NCBI RefSeq assembly: GCF_015207395.1
Contig: NZ_JADEWX010000029.1
Coordinates: 1 to 50,942, forward strand
Origin: Nodosilinea sp. LEGE 07088
GTDB lineage: Bacteria > Cyanobacteriota > Cyanobacteriia > Phormidesmidales > Phormidesmidaceae
DNA: 50,942 nt
Direction: 5' to 3'
The notes under the pieces were generated by a model. The model saw only the letters and a program-made list of their open reading frames with translations, was not told the origin of the DNA and searched no databases. The position numbers and the translations under genes were made by a program. Positions 23,558-30,617 of the stretch are shown one piece after another; within the stretch, counting starts at the first letter, position 1; each line of letters begins with the position of its first letter.

Positions 23558-23905
23558 CCACAGTCTTTTGTTGCACGTTAGGAGGCCGATACCACCCCCA
23601 AAAACCCAGTGAAATCAAATATCTAGAGTCTGCTTGCCCGACATAGACACCTGTACTATGATCCGGCAATGATTAACGCTCCGCTGGGCTGACCACCTGG
23701 CGATCGCGTGAATCAGTGTTAAGCGTCCTGACCAGACCCTTAATACGCAAAAAGAACCGGCAGCGAATGCCACCGGCTCTTTAAAAAGCGAAAACCCGAG
23801 AGGACCAGTTCCCGAGTCACGCGCTAATTGCTTGTGTGGCTATGGTAACACCGGATCTCTCTCGGGGCAATACTCATTGCTCTTTTTTAGGAGAGAGAGG
23901 CCCCC
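23558..23905. other. Leader region of the replication gene
   Basis: About 350 bases with no gene. It contains a hairpin with the arms AAAGAACCGG and CCGGCTCTTT (23751-23782, one A-C mismatch), a HIP1 site at 23701 and, next to the start codon, a potential pseudoknot (23856-23904). A structured leader before a plasmid replication gene is typical of copy-number control. This and the flanking repeats make it a candidate origin region. Confidence 0.5.
23751..23782. terminator. Hairpin, possible terminator or control element
   Basis: The arms AAAGAACCGG and CCGGCTCTTT are separated by 12 bases, with one mismatch. On the minus strand the second arm is followed by TTTTTG. It may end transcription coming from either side or form part of the replication leader. 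Confidence 0.4.
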
Positions 23906-23908
23906 ATG
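23856..23908 (+). promoter_or_regulatory. Potential pseudoknot over the ribosome binding site of the replication gene
   Basis: TCTCTCTC (23856-23863) can pair with GAGAGAGA (23891-23898), which contains the ribosome binding site. GGGGC (23864-23868), immediately after the first segment, can pair with GCCCC (23900-23904) just before ATG 23906. The order a-b-a'-b' is that of an H-type pseudoknot. A competing hairpin, GCAAT-ACTC-ATTGC (23867-23880), lies in the loop. All three structures would affect translation initiation. Confidence 0.5.
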
Positions 23909-25552
23909 ACCGCATCTATAGGATGGGCCGAGGAGTCGTGTAAGACTCCCCGTTCCGAACCCCTCCCCGCTGACCCCACGGGCCAGCGGCTGTGTGAAAT
24001 CTTTGGCCATTACCCTTGGAGCTTCATTCGTGCCGATCTGCCGGATGACGCCACCACCAAAGCCGCTTGGACAACCGTTAACACCTATCCGTTGCGGCCT
24101 CGGGTGCTGTGGAACCACTGGCAAGACGCCAACCAGCTGATCGGCGTCCGCTTTACCCACGACACCCGCTACGCCCTGCTCGACCTTGATGCCGGTGGCG
24201 ACTACTGCACCGCCGAAGGCGTCGCCCAGATCCGTGCCGCCCTAGAGACCATCGGCATCACCCGCACCCTGCTGATTCGCTCTAGCTGGAGCGGTGGCCT
24301 GCACCTGTACATCCCCTTTGCCGAACTGGTCAACACCTTTAACCTGGCCGTCACCCTCAAAGAATGCCTCCAGGCCCAGGGGTTCCGGCTCCAGGCGGGG
24401 CAGCTCGAAATCTTCCCCAACGTCAAAGCTTACGGCGTTCAGACCTTCATCGAATACATGGGCCACCGGCTGCCCCTCCAGCCGGGCAGCGGCTCCTGCC
24501 TGCTTGACGATGCCCTCAACCCCATCGGCAGTAGCCTGGCCCGCTTCTTCTGGCTCTGGGATGGTGCAGCTAGCCACCAAGACATGGACGCCCTGCGCCC
24601 TGCGATGAAAATAGGCCGCGACAACCACCGCAAACGCCCTAAACGGCGCAGCCACCCCGTCGAGAGCTGGCGACACGACCTCGACCTTGAGATCACCGAA
24701 GGTTGGACAGACTACGGTCAGACCAACCACCTGCTCAAAACCATCGCCTGCTATGGCCACGTCTTCGAGAGCATCCAGGGCCAGGCCCTGATCGACTACA
24801 CCTTGCGCATCGCCCTCACCTGCCCCGGCTACGAGCAGTACTGCCGCCACCAGCACGACATCGAGCGCAAAGTCACCGCCTGGGTCAGAGCTGTCGAAGG
24901 CTACTACTGGCCCCTGGGCACCACCCCCAGCCGCGACACCAGCCAACCGAAGAACAACCTGGTGCCCTTCAACCAGCAGCAGGCCGAAGACGCCCAGCAC
25001 CGCATCTGTACTGCCTATACCGAGCTAGAGCAGGCCGGAGAGCTGCCTGAGCAAATCACGGCGAGAGCCAAGGCGATCGCCCAGTTGGCCAAAGTCAGCC
25101 AGCAGACCCTCTACAAGCACCTCAGTCTCTGGCACCCTGCACATCAAGAGGGTGTAATAGCCCAGCTAGCAAGCTTTCTAGCCTCTGAAGAGGTGAATTC
25201 CGAAGCCATGCCAGAATCGCTAGAACCCTCAGAAATCAAGGAATTACACCCCTCGGAGAGATATATGAAGGGTGAGGCGCTTTGCGCCGGTGATTTGGGC
25301 TCGGATCAAATCTCTTTTTCTCCGGAAAGGGGGGTGCGGGGGGATGAGCCTGCTTTTCCACAGGATGCTGAGCCATCCACTTACAACCCAGCCCTGCATG
25401 AGCAGATTCAACAGCAGATCAGGAGCCTGGGGTGGTCTGCGCCGGTGATTGGGCAGTTCATTGCTGACCAATTTGGGGGCAAACGCTGGTCTGAGCTGAC
25501 GGAGGATGAGCGTTTACTCCTGCTCTATCATCTGCGTGTAGTTGATAGATAA
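23906..25552 (+). CDS. Plasmid replication protein with archaeo-eukaryotic primase-like domain
   Basis: A 548-residue protein. Residues about 30-240 carry the motifs of archaeo-eukaryotic-type primases: the metal-binding LLDLDAGG (91-98, D93/D95), SGGLHLYIPF (129-138, with H133) and QLEIFPN further on. A helical middle domain follows (about 260-350). Near 390-410 IAQLAKVSQQTLYKHLSLW is a helix-turn-helix, and the C-terminus ends in a short conserved-looking helical segment after an acidic, low-complexity linker. Primase-like proteins serve as replication initiators in several plasmid groups; no other Rep candidate is present, so this is the likely initiator. The ribosome binding site AGGAGAGAGAGG is strong but potentially hidden in a pseudoknot. 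Repeats follow directly at 25556. Confidence 0.75.
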   Translation: MTASIGWAEESCKTPRSEPLPADPTGQRLCEIFGHYPWSFIRADLPDDATTKAAWTTVNTYPLRPRVLWNHWQDANQLIGVRFTHDTRYALLDLDAGGDYCTAEGVAQIRAALETIGITRTLLIRSSWSGGLHLYIPFAELVNTFNLAVTLKECLQAQGFRLQAGQLEIFPNVKAYGVQTFIEYMGHRLPLQPGSGSCLLDDALNPIGSSLARFFWLWDGAASHQDMDALRPAMKIGRDNHRKRPKRRSHPVESWRHDLDLEITEGWTDYGQTNHLLKTIACYGHVFESIQGQALIDYTLRIALTCPGYEQYCRHQHDIERKVTAWVRAVEGYYWPLGTTPSRDTSQPKNNLVPFNQQQAEDAQHRICTAYTELEQAGELPEQITARAKAIAQLAKVSQQTLYKHLSLWHPAHQEGVIAQLASFLASEEVNSEAMPESLEPSEIKELHPSERYMKGEALCAGDLGSDQISFSPERGVRGDEPAFPQDAEPSTYNPALHEQIQQQIRSLGWSAPVIGQFIADQFGGKRWSELTEDERLLLLYHLRVVDR

Positions 25553-25555
25553 ACA

Positions 25556-25625
25556 GGGTGATGCAAATTAGAGGGTCTAGGTACCTCAAACCCTTACCCA
25601 TAAGTCTTTTCAGGGTGACCCGAAT
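25556..25625 (+). repeat. Pair of GGGTGATGCAAAT-type repeats, 57-bp spacing
   Basis: GGGTGATGCAAAT (25556-25568) and GGGTGACCCGAAT (25613-25625) are 57 bases apart, the same spacing as the pair at 2086/2143 after the relaxase. The first unit also keeps CTCAAACCC at offset 29, where the other pair has TTCAAACGG. Confidence 0.6.
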
Positions 25626-25667
25626 TAGTATGAAAGAAGGTGGTTACTCGTTGTTAGGCTATCGTGG

Positions 25668-26738
25668 TCACAGAGGAGAGTTGTCCTGCTCAGCCCCAAT
25701 TTCCCTGATGGCTGCATCTAGCTCCATCTCCAACTGCTCAGCGGTGGGTAGACATCCCTGTAAGGCTGGCGGCAGTTCTTCACGCAGTTTGTAGGTAGCC
25801 ACACCAATGGGGTTCTGCACTGCGTCCAAGGCAAATTCAACGGTGGTGCGCTTCTTGGACTTACACAAGATGATGCCAATGGTGGCTTCGTCCCTCTCGT
25901 CGCGTAGCAGGTGGTTGACAGCGCTGATGTAGAAATTCATCTTGCCTGCATACTCCGGCTTAAACTCCGTCACCTTGAGGTCTATGACCACGTAACGATG
26001 TAGCTTCAGGTGGTAGAACAGTAGGTCAATAAAGTACTCGTAGCCGTCTACCTCAAGCCGGTATTGGCTGCCTACAAAGGCAAAACCTACCCCTAGCTCT
26101 AGCAAAAAGTCACGGATGCGCTCTACCAGAGCCCGCTCCAGGTCACGCTCCTGCACCTCATCAGCAAGGGCTAAAAACTCGAAATTGTAGGGATTTTTTA
26201 GCAGGTCGCGGCTCAGGTCTGACTGTTCAGGTGGCAGGGTGCGCTCAAAGTTGGTAATAGCACCACCCTGGCGGGTAAACAGATTGGTGTCGATCTGTAG
26301 ATCTAGGATGTTGCGGCTCCAGCCAAATTCAACGGTTTTGCGGGCATACCACAGACGCTGTTCTGGGCTGTTGAGTTTGTTGAGCAGCGACTGGTTATGC
26401 CCCCAAGGAATTTGTGCTATGACCTGTAGCACTATTTGCTCATCGGGGTAGGCCTCGGCCAAAGCCCTCATATATTGCAGGTTTCGAGGAGAGAATCCCT
26501 TCATCTCTGGAAACTCGCGGCGGAGGTCTTTGGAGATGCGGTCAATGACCTTGCTGCCCCAACCCTGCGATAGCTGGCGTTCCACAATCTCTTGGCCTAT
26601 GTGCCAATAAAGCATGATCAGCTCCTGGTTGACAGCCAGGGCAGCCTTGAGTTGCGCTCTACGGATGCGTTGCTTTAGGCCATTAATCAGGGCAAAGTAA
26701 TTTTCGTCTTCGGGAAAAAGGGCAGGGGGTTGGGGCAT
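25668..26738 (-). CDS. PDDEXK nuclease of the DUF1016/YhcG family
   Basis: A 356-residue protein. The N-terminal DUF1016 domain (about 10-165) contains ELIMLYWHIGQEIVERQ, GWGSKVIDRISKDLRREFPEMKGFSPRNLQYMRALAEAYPD and QIPWGHNQSLLNKL. The C-terminal PD-(D/E)XK nuclease (about 195-345) contains YEYFIDLLFYHLKLHRYVVIDLKVTEFKPEYAGKMNFY, giving the Asp, Asp and Lys of the active site. Family members are found in restriction and other defence islands. ATG 26738 gives the standard N-terminus; the open frame extends to 26771. A remnant of a second family member lies just upstream (26868-26963), showing past duplication or loss. Confidence 0.9.
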   Translation of the reverse strand: MPQPPALFPEDENYFALINGLKQRIRRAQLKAALAVNQELIMLYWHIGQEIVERQLSQGWGSKVIDRISKDLRREFPEMKGFSPRNLQYMRALAEAYPDEQIVLQVIAQIPWGHNQSLLNKLNSPEQRLWYARKTVEFGWSRNILDLQIDTNLFTRQGGAITNFERTLPPEQSDLSRDLLKNPYNFEFLALADEVQERDLERALVERIRDFLLELGVGFAFVGSQYRLEVDGYEYFIDLLFYHLKLHRYVVIDLKVTEFKPEYAGKMNFYISAVNHLLRDERDEATIGIILCKSKKRTTVEFALDAVQNPIGVATYKLREELPPALQGCLPTAEQLEMELDAAIREIGAEQDNSPL

Positions 26739-26867
26739 AGCGCAACAGTCATTTGGTGGATCAGCGGCCATAAAGAGACGTGACCAGCGCAGAAATTCTG
26801 AATCTTGTAACCACTGTTCTACAAGGGCTTCAAGAGATGTGGCCCATTTTCACACGAATCGGTGCAA

Positions 26868-26963
26868 TACCCGAATTTGTGCACCAGCCTGGTGCACAAA
26901 TCGTTCATCAGGCCAGGCTTCGGCGAAGGCCCAAATATACTTGAGATTGCGTGGTGAAAAGCC
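26868..26963 (-). pseudogene. DUF1016 family gene fragment
   Basis: Read on the minus strand this gives GFSPRNLKYIWAFAEAWPDE followed by RFVHQAGAQI, clearly homologous to GFSPRNLQYMRALAEAYPDE of the intact neighbour but not identical, so it comes from a different family member. No flanking domain remains open on either side. Confidence 0.75.
26875..26901. repeat. 27-bp perfect palindrome
   Basis: The arms ATTTGTGCACCAG and its exact complement are separated by a single C. It lies inside the DUF1016 fragment, where the intact homologue has no such symmetry. It could be an insertion scar, a binding site or an attachment site. Confidence 0.6.
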
Positions 26964-27123
26964 CTGTCTGTGGGTTGGAGTAGTAATGGAACAGAAACCT
27001 ACGCTAAGCACTTCTAATTTCCGTACCAATTGAACCCCTCTGGCAGAAAGGGGCTGAAACCCTGATATACCGTTTTATTTTTCTGTACCAAATAGTGAGC
27101 GATCAAAAAATAAAACCATTCAT

Positions 27124-27490
27124 CCAGATGCTTAAACATCTAGATGTTTAGACGTGATCGCAGCTTCGGCCACCATACACCTCCATGCCCTCGCCAAGTC
27201 AGGCCCTTTTCAATTGGGATGTAATTCTTGTGTTAGACAAACGGTAGTCCTCTTCTAGTCGCTGCCGCCCTTGCGCTTAGATGTCTAAATGCTTGAAAGT
27301 TCAAACATCTGAGCGTTTAAGCGTTCAGATGTTTGAAGGGTTTAGGGGTGAGTGTTCCGGTATCGCCACTCTCAGGCCACTCCAGAATCTAATTACGCCA
27401 AAGCAGTCAAGCAGCGAACAAAAGCCAAGCCGTTCATTCTGAATTGAATGTCCAAGCGTCTAAACATTTAGACATCTAAACGTCTGAATG
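27124..27490. repeat. Partition-site-like repeat clusters downstream of the par genes
   Basis: Three clusters (27124-27153, 27277-27346, 27446-27490) are built from GATGTTTA / TAAACATC variants. The first contains an 18-bp perfect palindrome, TAAACATCTAGATGTTTA, at 27133-27150. The others include AGATGTCTAAATGCTTGAAA, TCAAACATCTGAGCGTTTAA and TCTAAACATTTAGACATC. More copies lie inside the RHH gene and upstream of parA, so the locus is a probable parS-like centromere. Confidence 0.7.
27153..27272 (-). pseudogene. Decayed duplicate of the partition RHH gene
   Basis: Translation on the minus strand gives KGGSD*KRTTVCLTQELHPN* and then, after small changes, AWRCMVAEAAI. This aligns with KSSSSDYKRTTVYLTQELHRRLKRA...SDIAESAIAAW of the intact RHH gene at 27476. 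A stop replaces a Tyr, and the helix region is scrambled. It is bounded by partition-type repeats on both sides. Confidence 0.75.
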
Positions 27491-27790
27491 CTCTTCGAGC
27501 CATGCCGCGATCGCAGACTCGGCAATGTCACTCATCTCCATTCCCTCGTCAAGGCTGGCCCGCTTTAGTCGACGGTGTAACTCTTGAGTTAGATAAACGG
27601 TGGTGCGCTTATAGTCGCTGCTGCTGCTCTTTGCCTTAGATGTCGAGATGTCGGGCTGTTTAGATGCTTGAGTGTCTGGATGCTCAGATGTTTGGACATC
27701 TGGCAATGGTTCAAAGGGGACGGGTGTTTCTATTTCGGGCTGCTGCTGGGCTGCTTTAAGCAGGTTGGCGAATCGGTTCTGATCACTCAC
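27476..27790 (-). CDS. Partition DNA-binding protein with ribbon-helix-helix domain
   Basis: A 104-residue protein translated with parA (GTG start overlapping the parA stop, GTGA). The C-terminal half is an RHH fold: KRTTVYLTQELHRRLKRASLDEGMEMSDIAESAIAAWLEEH (about 61-101). In type Ib partition loci such a small protein binds the centromere and stimulates the ParA ATPase. The N-terminal half (about 20-55) is a flexible Pro/Asp/Gln/Ser/Thr stretch encoded by the same GATGT(T/C)T-type repeats that form the flanking centromere-like clusters (27636-27705). The gene may therefore contain its own binding sites, or the N-terminal tail may have grown by repeat expansion. Confidence 0.8.
   Translation of the reverse strand: MSDQNRFANLLKAAQQQPEIETPVPFEPLPDVQTSEHPDTQASKQPDISTSKAKSSSSDYKRTTVYLTQELHRRLKRASLDEGMEMSDIAESAIAAWLEEHSDV
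27636..27705. repeat. Partition-type repeats inside the RHH gene
   Basis: On the plus strand: TTAGATGTCGAGATGTCGG, TGTTTAGATGCTTGAGTGTC, TGGATGCTCAGATGTTTGG and ACATCTGG. These match the repeats outside the gene and encode the disordered N-terminal part of the protein. Confidence 0.65.
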
Positions 27791-28386
27791 GGTAATATCT
27801 CCTTCCCGATCGCGGTGTAGCAGCTCCAGGCGATACCCGCGTAGCTATCGCCTTTCACGTCCTTCACTAGGCATCCATCAAGTGCAGCCCTCTGAAAAGC
27901 GTTCAGCCTGCGAATGCCGCCAGTGAATAGAGGAAGCCCCGCGTCGTTCAAAGATGCCCTAGCTTCTGCTCCGGCTGCATTGGGCTTGGGGGGAATGATG
28001 GTGAGCAATACCCGATATTCTGCCTTAAGCCCTTGCAGTGGCTCTACCATCTGGAGCATAGCCCCCATACTCAGGGCATCGGGGCTGCATGGAATGATTA
28101 GTAGGTCGCACCCCTGGGCAAGGCTGGCTAGCTCATCAGACGATGGCCGAGCGGCTGTGTCTATAACAACATGCTCAAACTTGCCAGACATGAGCAGCTT
28201 GGGTGATCGCTGCTCATCAGCCACGGTAAAGGGGAGGCGATCGCTACCAGCCCACTGGAGAGCAGAGCGGTTGCTGTCGCCATCGACTACCAGCGTTGCC
28301 CCCAGACTTTGCAGGTATCCTCCCAGATGAATGGCGGTGGTGGTCTTGCCCACTCCACCCTTAAAGCTGACGACGGTTATGATCAC
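27787..28386 (-). CDS. parA: ParA-family partition ATPase (type Ib, no N-terminal HTH)
   Basis: A 199-residue deviant-Walker ATPase. It opens with MIITVVSFKGGVGKTTTAIH, the Walker A' signature with the second Lys, then has TLVVDGDSN, HVVIDTAARP (Walker B) and LLIIPCSPDALSMG. Its small size and lack of a DNA-binding N-terminus place it in the type Ib group, which pairs with small RHH-type centromere binders such as the next gene. ParA gradients on the nucleoid position plasmid copies. Repeats upstream (28418-28495) overlap the likely promoter, so the RHH protein probably represses the operon. Confidence 0.93.
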   Translation of the reverse strand: MIITVVSFKGGVGKTTTAIHLGGYLQSLGATLVVDGDSNRSALQWAGSDRLPFTVADEQRSPKLLMSGKFEHVVIDTAARPSSDELASLAQGCDLLIIPCSPDALSMGAMLQMVEPLQGLKAEYRVLLTIIPPKPNAAGAEARASLNDAGLPLFTGGIRRLNAFQRAALDGCLVKDVKGDSYAGIAWSCYTAIGKEILP

Positions 28387-28718
28387 TGCCTCAACTCCTA
28401 AATGATGTCGTGAGCATACCAGATGTTTAGGAGTCTGGATGCTTAAACGCTTGAAAGTTTAGATGCTTAAATGTTCAGACATCTAAACGGCTAAACGTCT
28501 TGCGTTAATGCATGTAAGACTGACACTGACTCAGTGTTCCCGTCTCATTGCTCTAGTCCTGAGACTGATCAACGCAAAACCAAGGATTTTCCGGTGTCTC
28601 AGGTGAGACGTGAAACCACCGCATGACCCAATACCCAGAAAGCCCCTAGACACGTTGATCTCTACTTGCTGTTTTAGCAAAAGAGCATGTAGGGTGAGAG
28701 GGCAATCAGAGGTAGGCC
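28387..28718. other. Region between parA and the recombinase
   Basis: It contains the upstream partition-type repeats (28418-28495) and, further on, inverted short motifs: GATCAACG (about 28568) with CGTTGATC (about 28653), and GTCTCA/TGAGAC-type pairs (about 28544, 28559 and 28605). The latter lie directly before the tyrosine recombinase gene and could be its recombination site. No gene is supported. Confidence 0.4.
28418..28495. repeat. Partition-type repeats upstream of parA
   Basis: CCAGATGTTTAGGAGTCTGG, ATGCTTAAACGCTTGAAAG, TTTAGATGCTTAAATG, TTCAGACATCTAAACGG and CTAAACGTC follow one another with little spacing. The motif family is the one found downstream of and inside the RHH gene. 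Confidence 0.7.
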
Positions 28719-29276
28719 ATGTTCACAGCGGCAGATTTTGAGCTGGGGGCAATTGAGTTGCCCGAGGCCCGCAAGGTAGATCGGCGCGGCCAGGCGCGAA
28801 ACCTCACTCCCGAGAATTTGCGCACCATCTTTGCAGAGTTGCCTACCAATAAGTGGAGGGCGGTATTTGCGATCGCCTATTTCACCGGCTCCAGAATTTC
28901 CGAGGTGTTGAGCCTCGATGTGGCCGACGTGGCCAACGACCGGATCAGCTTCCGGCGCGAGAATACTAAGACTAAGAAGCCACGGGTGGCGATGGTGGTG
29001 GATGTGTTGAGGCCTTTTCTAACGGCTTACGATGCCCCCGGCGCTGGCTACCTATTCCCGGCCCACCACAACGGCCAGGGTGGCCACGTCAGCAGGCAGG
29101 CGGCGGATAAGGTGCTGCGCGATGCCTGTGAGTTTGCGGGGCTGGATGGGGTGAGCACCCACAGCTTCCGGCGTAGCTTTGCGACCAACCTGCACAAACA
29201 GGGCTACAGCCTAGCCAAGATTGCGCGGTTGCTGGGCCATAGCTCGGCCTCGATGACGGCGCGGTATGTGGAGTAG
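28719..29276 (+). CDS. Minimal tyrosine recombinase (catalytic domain only)
   Basis: A 185-residue tyrosine recombinase. All catalytic residues can be seen: R59 in YFTGSRISEV, a Lys in TKTKKPR (about 84-88), H148 and R151 in THSFRRS, H174 in LLGHSS and Y183 in TARYVE. Only about 30 residues precede the catalytic domain, so the usual N-terminal core-binding domain is missing, and the protein ends two residues after the nucleophilic Tyr, lacking the C-terminal tail. It may resolve plasmid multimers. It is not recognisable as an integron integrase. The homologous, broken copy directly downstream suggests an old tandem pair. Confidence 0.85.
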   Translation: MFTAADFELGAIELPEARKVDRRGQARNLTPENLRTIFAELPTNKWRAVFAIAYFTGSRISEVLSLDVADVANDRISFRRENTKTKKPRVAMVVDVLRPFLTAYDAPGAGYLFPAHHNGQGGHVSRQAADKVLRDACEFAGLDGVSTHSFRRSFATNLHKQGYSLAKIARLLGHSSASMTARYVE

Positions 29277-29278
29277 GG

Positions 29279-29592
29279 CTGGCGGCGCTGCTGGCGGCCT
29301 ATGACAACGGTGGCGCTGAGTACCTATTCCCCGGTCGCCATGGCCATGGCAAGCTGGCGCGATCGTCAGCGGATTGGCTGCTCGACCAGGTGCTGGTCTA
29401 TGCCGGGCTGGAGGGACTGGGAATTAACACCCACAGCTTTAGGCGCACCGCTCTAACCAATCTAAGTAATGCTAGGGTGTCCCTGCGGGTGATTCAGAAG
29501 ATCAACGGTCACCGTGCCTGGCCAGCTTGTAGCGATATCTGGAGGTGTTGCCAGAGCAGAAGAAGGCGGCGATCTCGGCTCTAAACTATTAA
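29279..29592 (+). pseudogene. Second tyrosine recombinase, C-terminal remnant
   Basis: An open stretch begins LAALLAAYDNGGAEYLFPGR and continues to NTHSFRRTALTNLSNA and VIQKINGHRAW, homologous to the second half of the upstream recombinase. After a frame change the tail L*RYLEVLPEQKKAAISAL follows, with a stop in place of one residue beside the catalytic Tyr. It lacks the first catalytic Arg. The join with the upstream stop codon looks like a deletion between two neighbouring recombinase genes. Confidence 0.75.
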
Positions 29593-29664
29593 GCAAGAAT
29601 GCCACGCATAGCCGTATGCAGCTTGGTCATGTTTTCACAAACGATGATTTAGTAAAATTTAAAT

Positions 29665-30501
29665 ATGCCACGTTTGCAAATTTCCAAGTTTTCTGAAGAA
29701 GAAGCCTCAGCACTAATTTTAAGCCATCTCAGAAATGGCAAGAAGGGTGACCCAAATAATTCTGATTACGGTAATGACTTGTATATTCCAAATGTCGTAC
29801 TCGCATGCCTTGACGAAGTGCAAGCAGAGTGGCGACGGCAAAATGTTGGTGTTGGAATGGTAAGGCTTGAGTTAGATACCCAAACAAACTCCGAATCATT
29901 CTATGATGCTGCTTGGAGCCTTTGCACACGAGGTATCTTACGACCAGGCATAACAATTACAGGCCGCCAATTTGAATATGCTGGCGTCATCGGCGCTGGA
30001 TTCAATCTCACTCCTTATGGTCGGCAATGGCTTTCTGAAGTTAGTGGTTATGAGTGTATCCCTTCCGAGTTTGGGCGGTTCTCACAATTATTGGCCACTC
30101 ATGCACAACGTTTCGGAGATGGCTATCAAGTTCGTAGTCAAGAAGCTGTTCGATGTTACCGTGCTCACACTTATCTCGCTTGCTGCGTTATGTGTGGTGC
30201 CGCATCGGAATCTATTCTCCTGTCATTAGCTATTGCTAAAACAGGTAACGAGGAACGTGTTATTACCGACTATAGAACTGGCAAAGGACGCAGCAGGATT
30301 GAAAATTTAATTTTGTCAAATCAGAACAGCCACGTTCAACAGGAACTCCCAAACTACACGAGCCTGTTGACTTACTGGCGTAATGATGCGGCGCATGGTG
30401 AAGAAACCAAAATCAGCGAGGAAGAAGCATTTACATCGCTGATTTTGCTTCTGCGTTTCGCCCAATTCTCTGATGACCGTTGGGATAAACTGACAATGTA
30501 A
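29665..30501 (+). CDS. HEPN-like hypothetical protein
   Basis: A 278-residue protein. The N-terminal part (about 1-130) has no recognised fold. The C-terminal part (about 160-270) is helical and carries YWRNDAAHGE, matching the Rx4-6H motif of HEPN ribonuclease domains, preceded by a long helix (AHTYLACCVMCGAASESILLSLA) typical of the same fold. HEPN domains act as RNases in toxin-antitoxin and abortive-infection systems. No obvious antitoxin is adjacent. The gene is AT-rich compared with the recombinase upstream, a sign of transfer. Function is inferred only from the motif. Confidence 0.65.
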   Translation: MPRLQISKFSEEEASALILSHLRNGKKGDPNNSDYGNDLYIPNVVLACLDEVQAEWRRQNVGVGMVRLELDTQTNSESFYDAAWSLCTRGILRPGITITGRQFEYAGVIGAGFNLTPYGRQWLSEVSGYECIPSEFGRFSQLLATHAQRFGDGYQVRSQEAVRCYRAHTYLACCVMCGAASESILLSLAIAKTGNEERVITDYRTGKGRSRIENLILSNQNSHVQQELPNYTSLLTYWRNDAAHGEETKISEEEAFTSLILLLRFAQFSDDRWDKLTM

Positions 30502-30617
30502 TTATTATGTTTCCGCTCACGAGACGATACGACGCAGCGGTAGTGCATGTCGTGTAGGTCGACCTGTACCTTTCCGTTTCCAGTTCCCTGGCTTGCTTTC
30601 CCTCGCTAAGGGTGACG

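Larger units (their letters stand above)
26739..27123. other. Degenerate region between the nuclease and partition loci
   Basis: No intact gene. It includes a fragment of a second DUF1016 gene (26868-26963), a 27-bp palindrome (26875-26901) and, at 27028-27050, a weak hairpin of CCCCT and AGGGG. It appears to be debris of earlier rearrangements. Confidence 0.5.

Noticed and set aside
24242-25000. A 252-codon minus-strand frame opposite the replication gene
   Set aside because: It is long but valine/alanine-rich and repetitive, a mirror of the GC-rich gene, with no known domain.
27124-28495. The GATGTTTA repeats as a CRISPR array
   Set aside because: Repeats are short, degenerate, partly palindromic, unevenly spaced and lie within and around par genes; there are no unique spacers of constant size and no cas genes.
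28719-29276. The tyrosine recombinase as the integron integrase of the cassette array
   Set aside because: It lacks the N-terminal domain and any visible IntI-specific insertion, ends just after the catalytic Tyr, and is 20 kb from the array.
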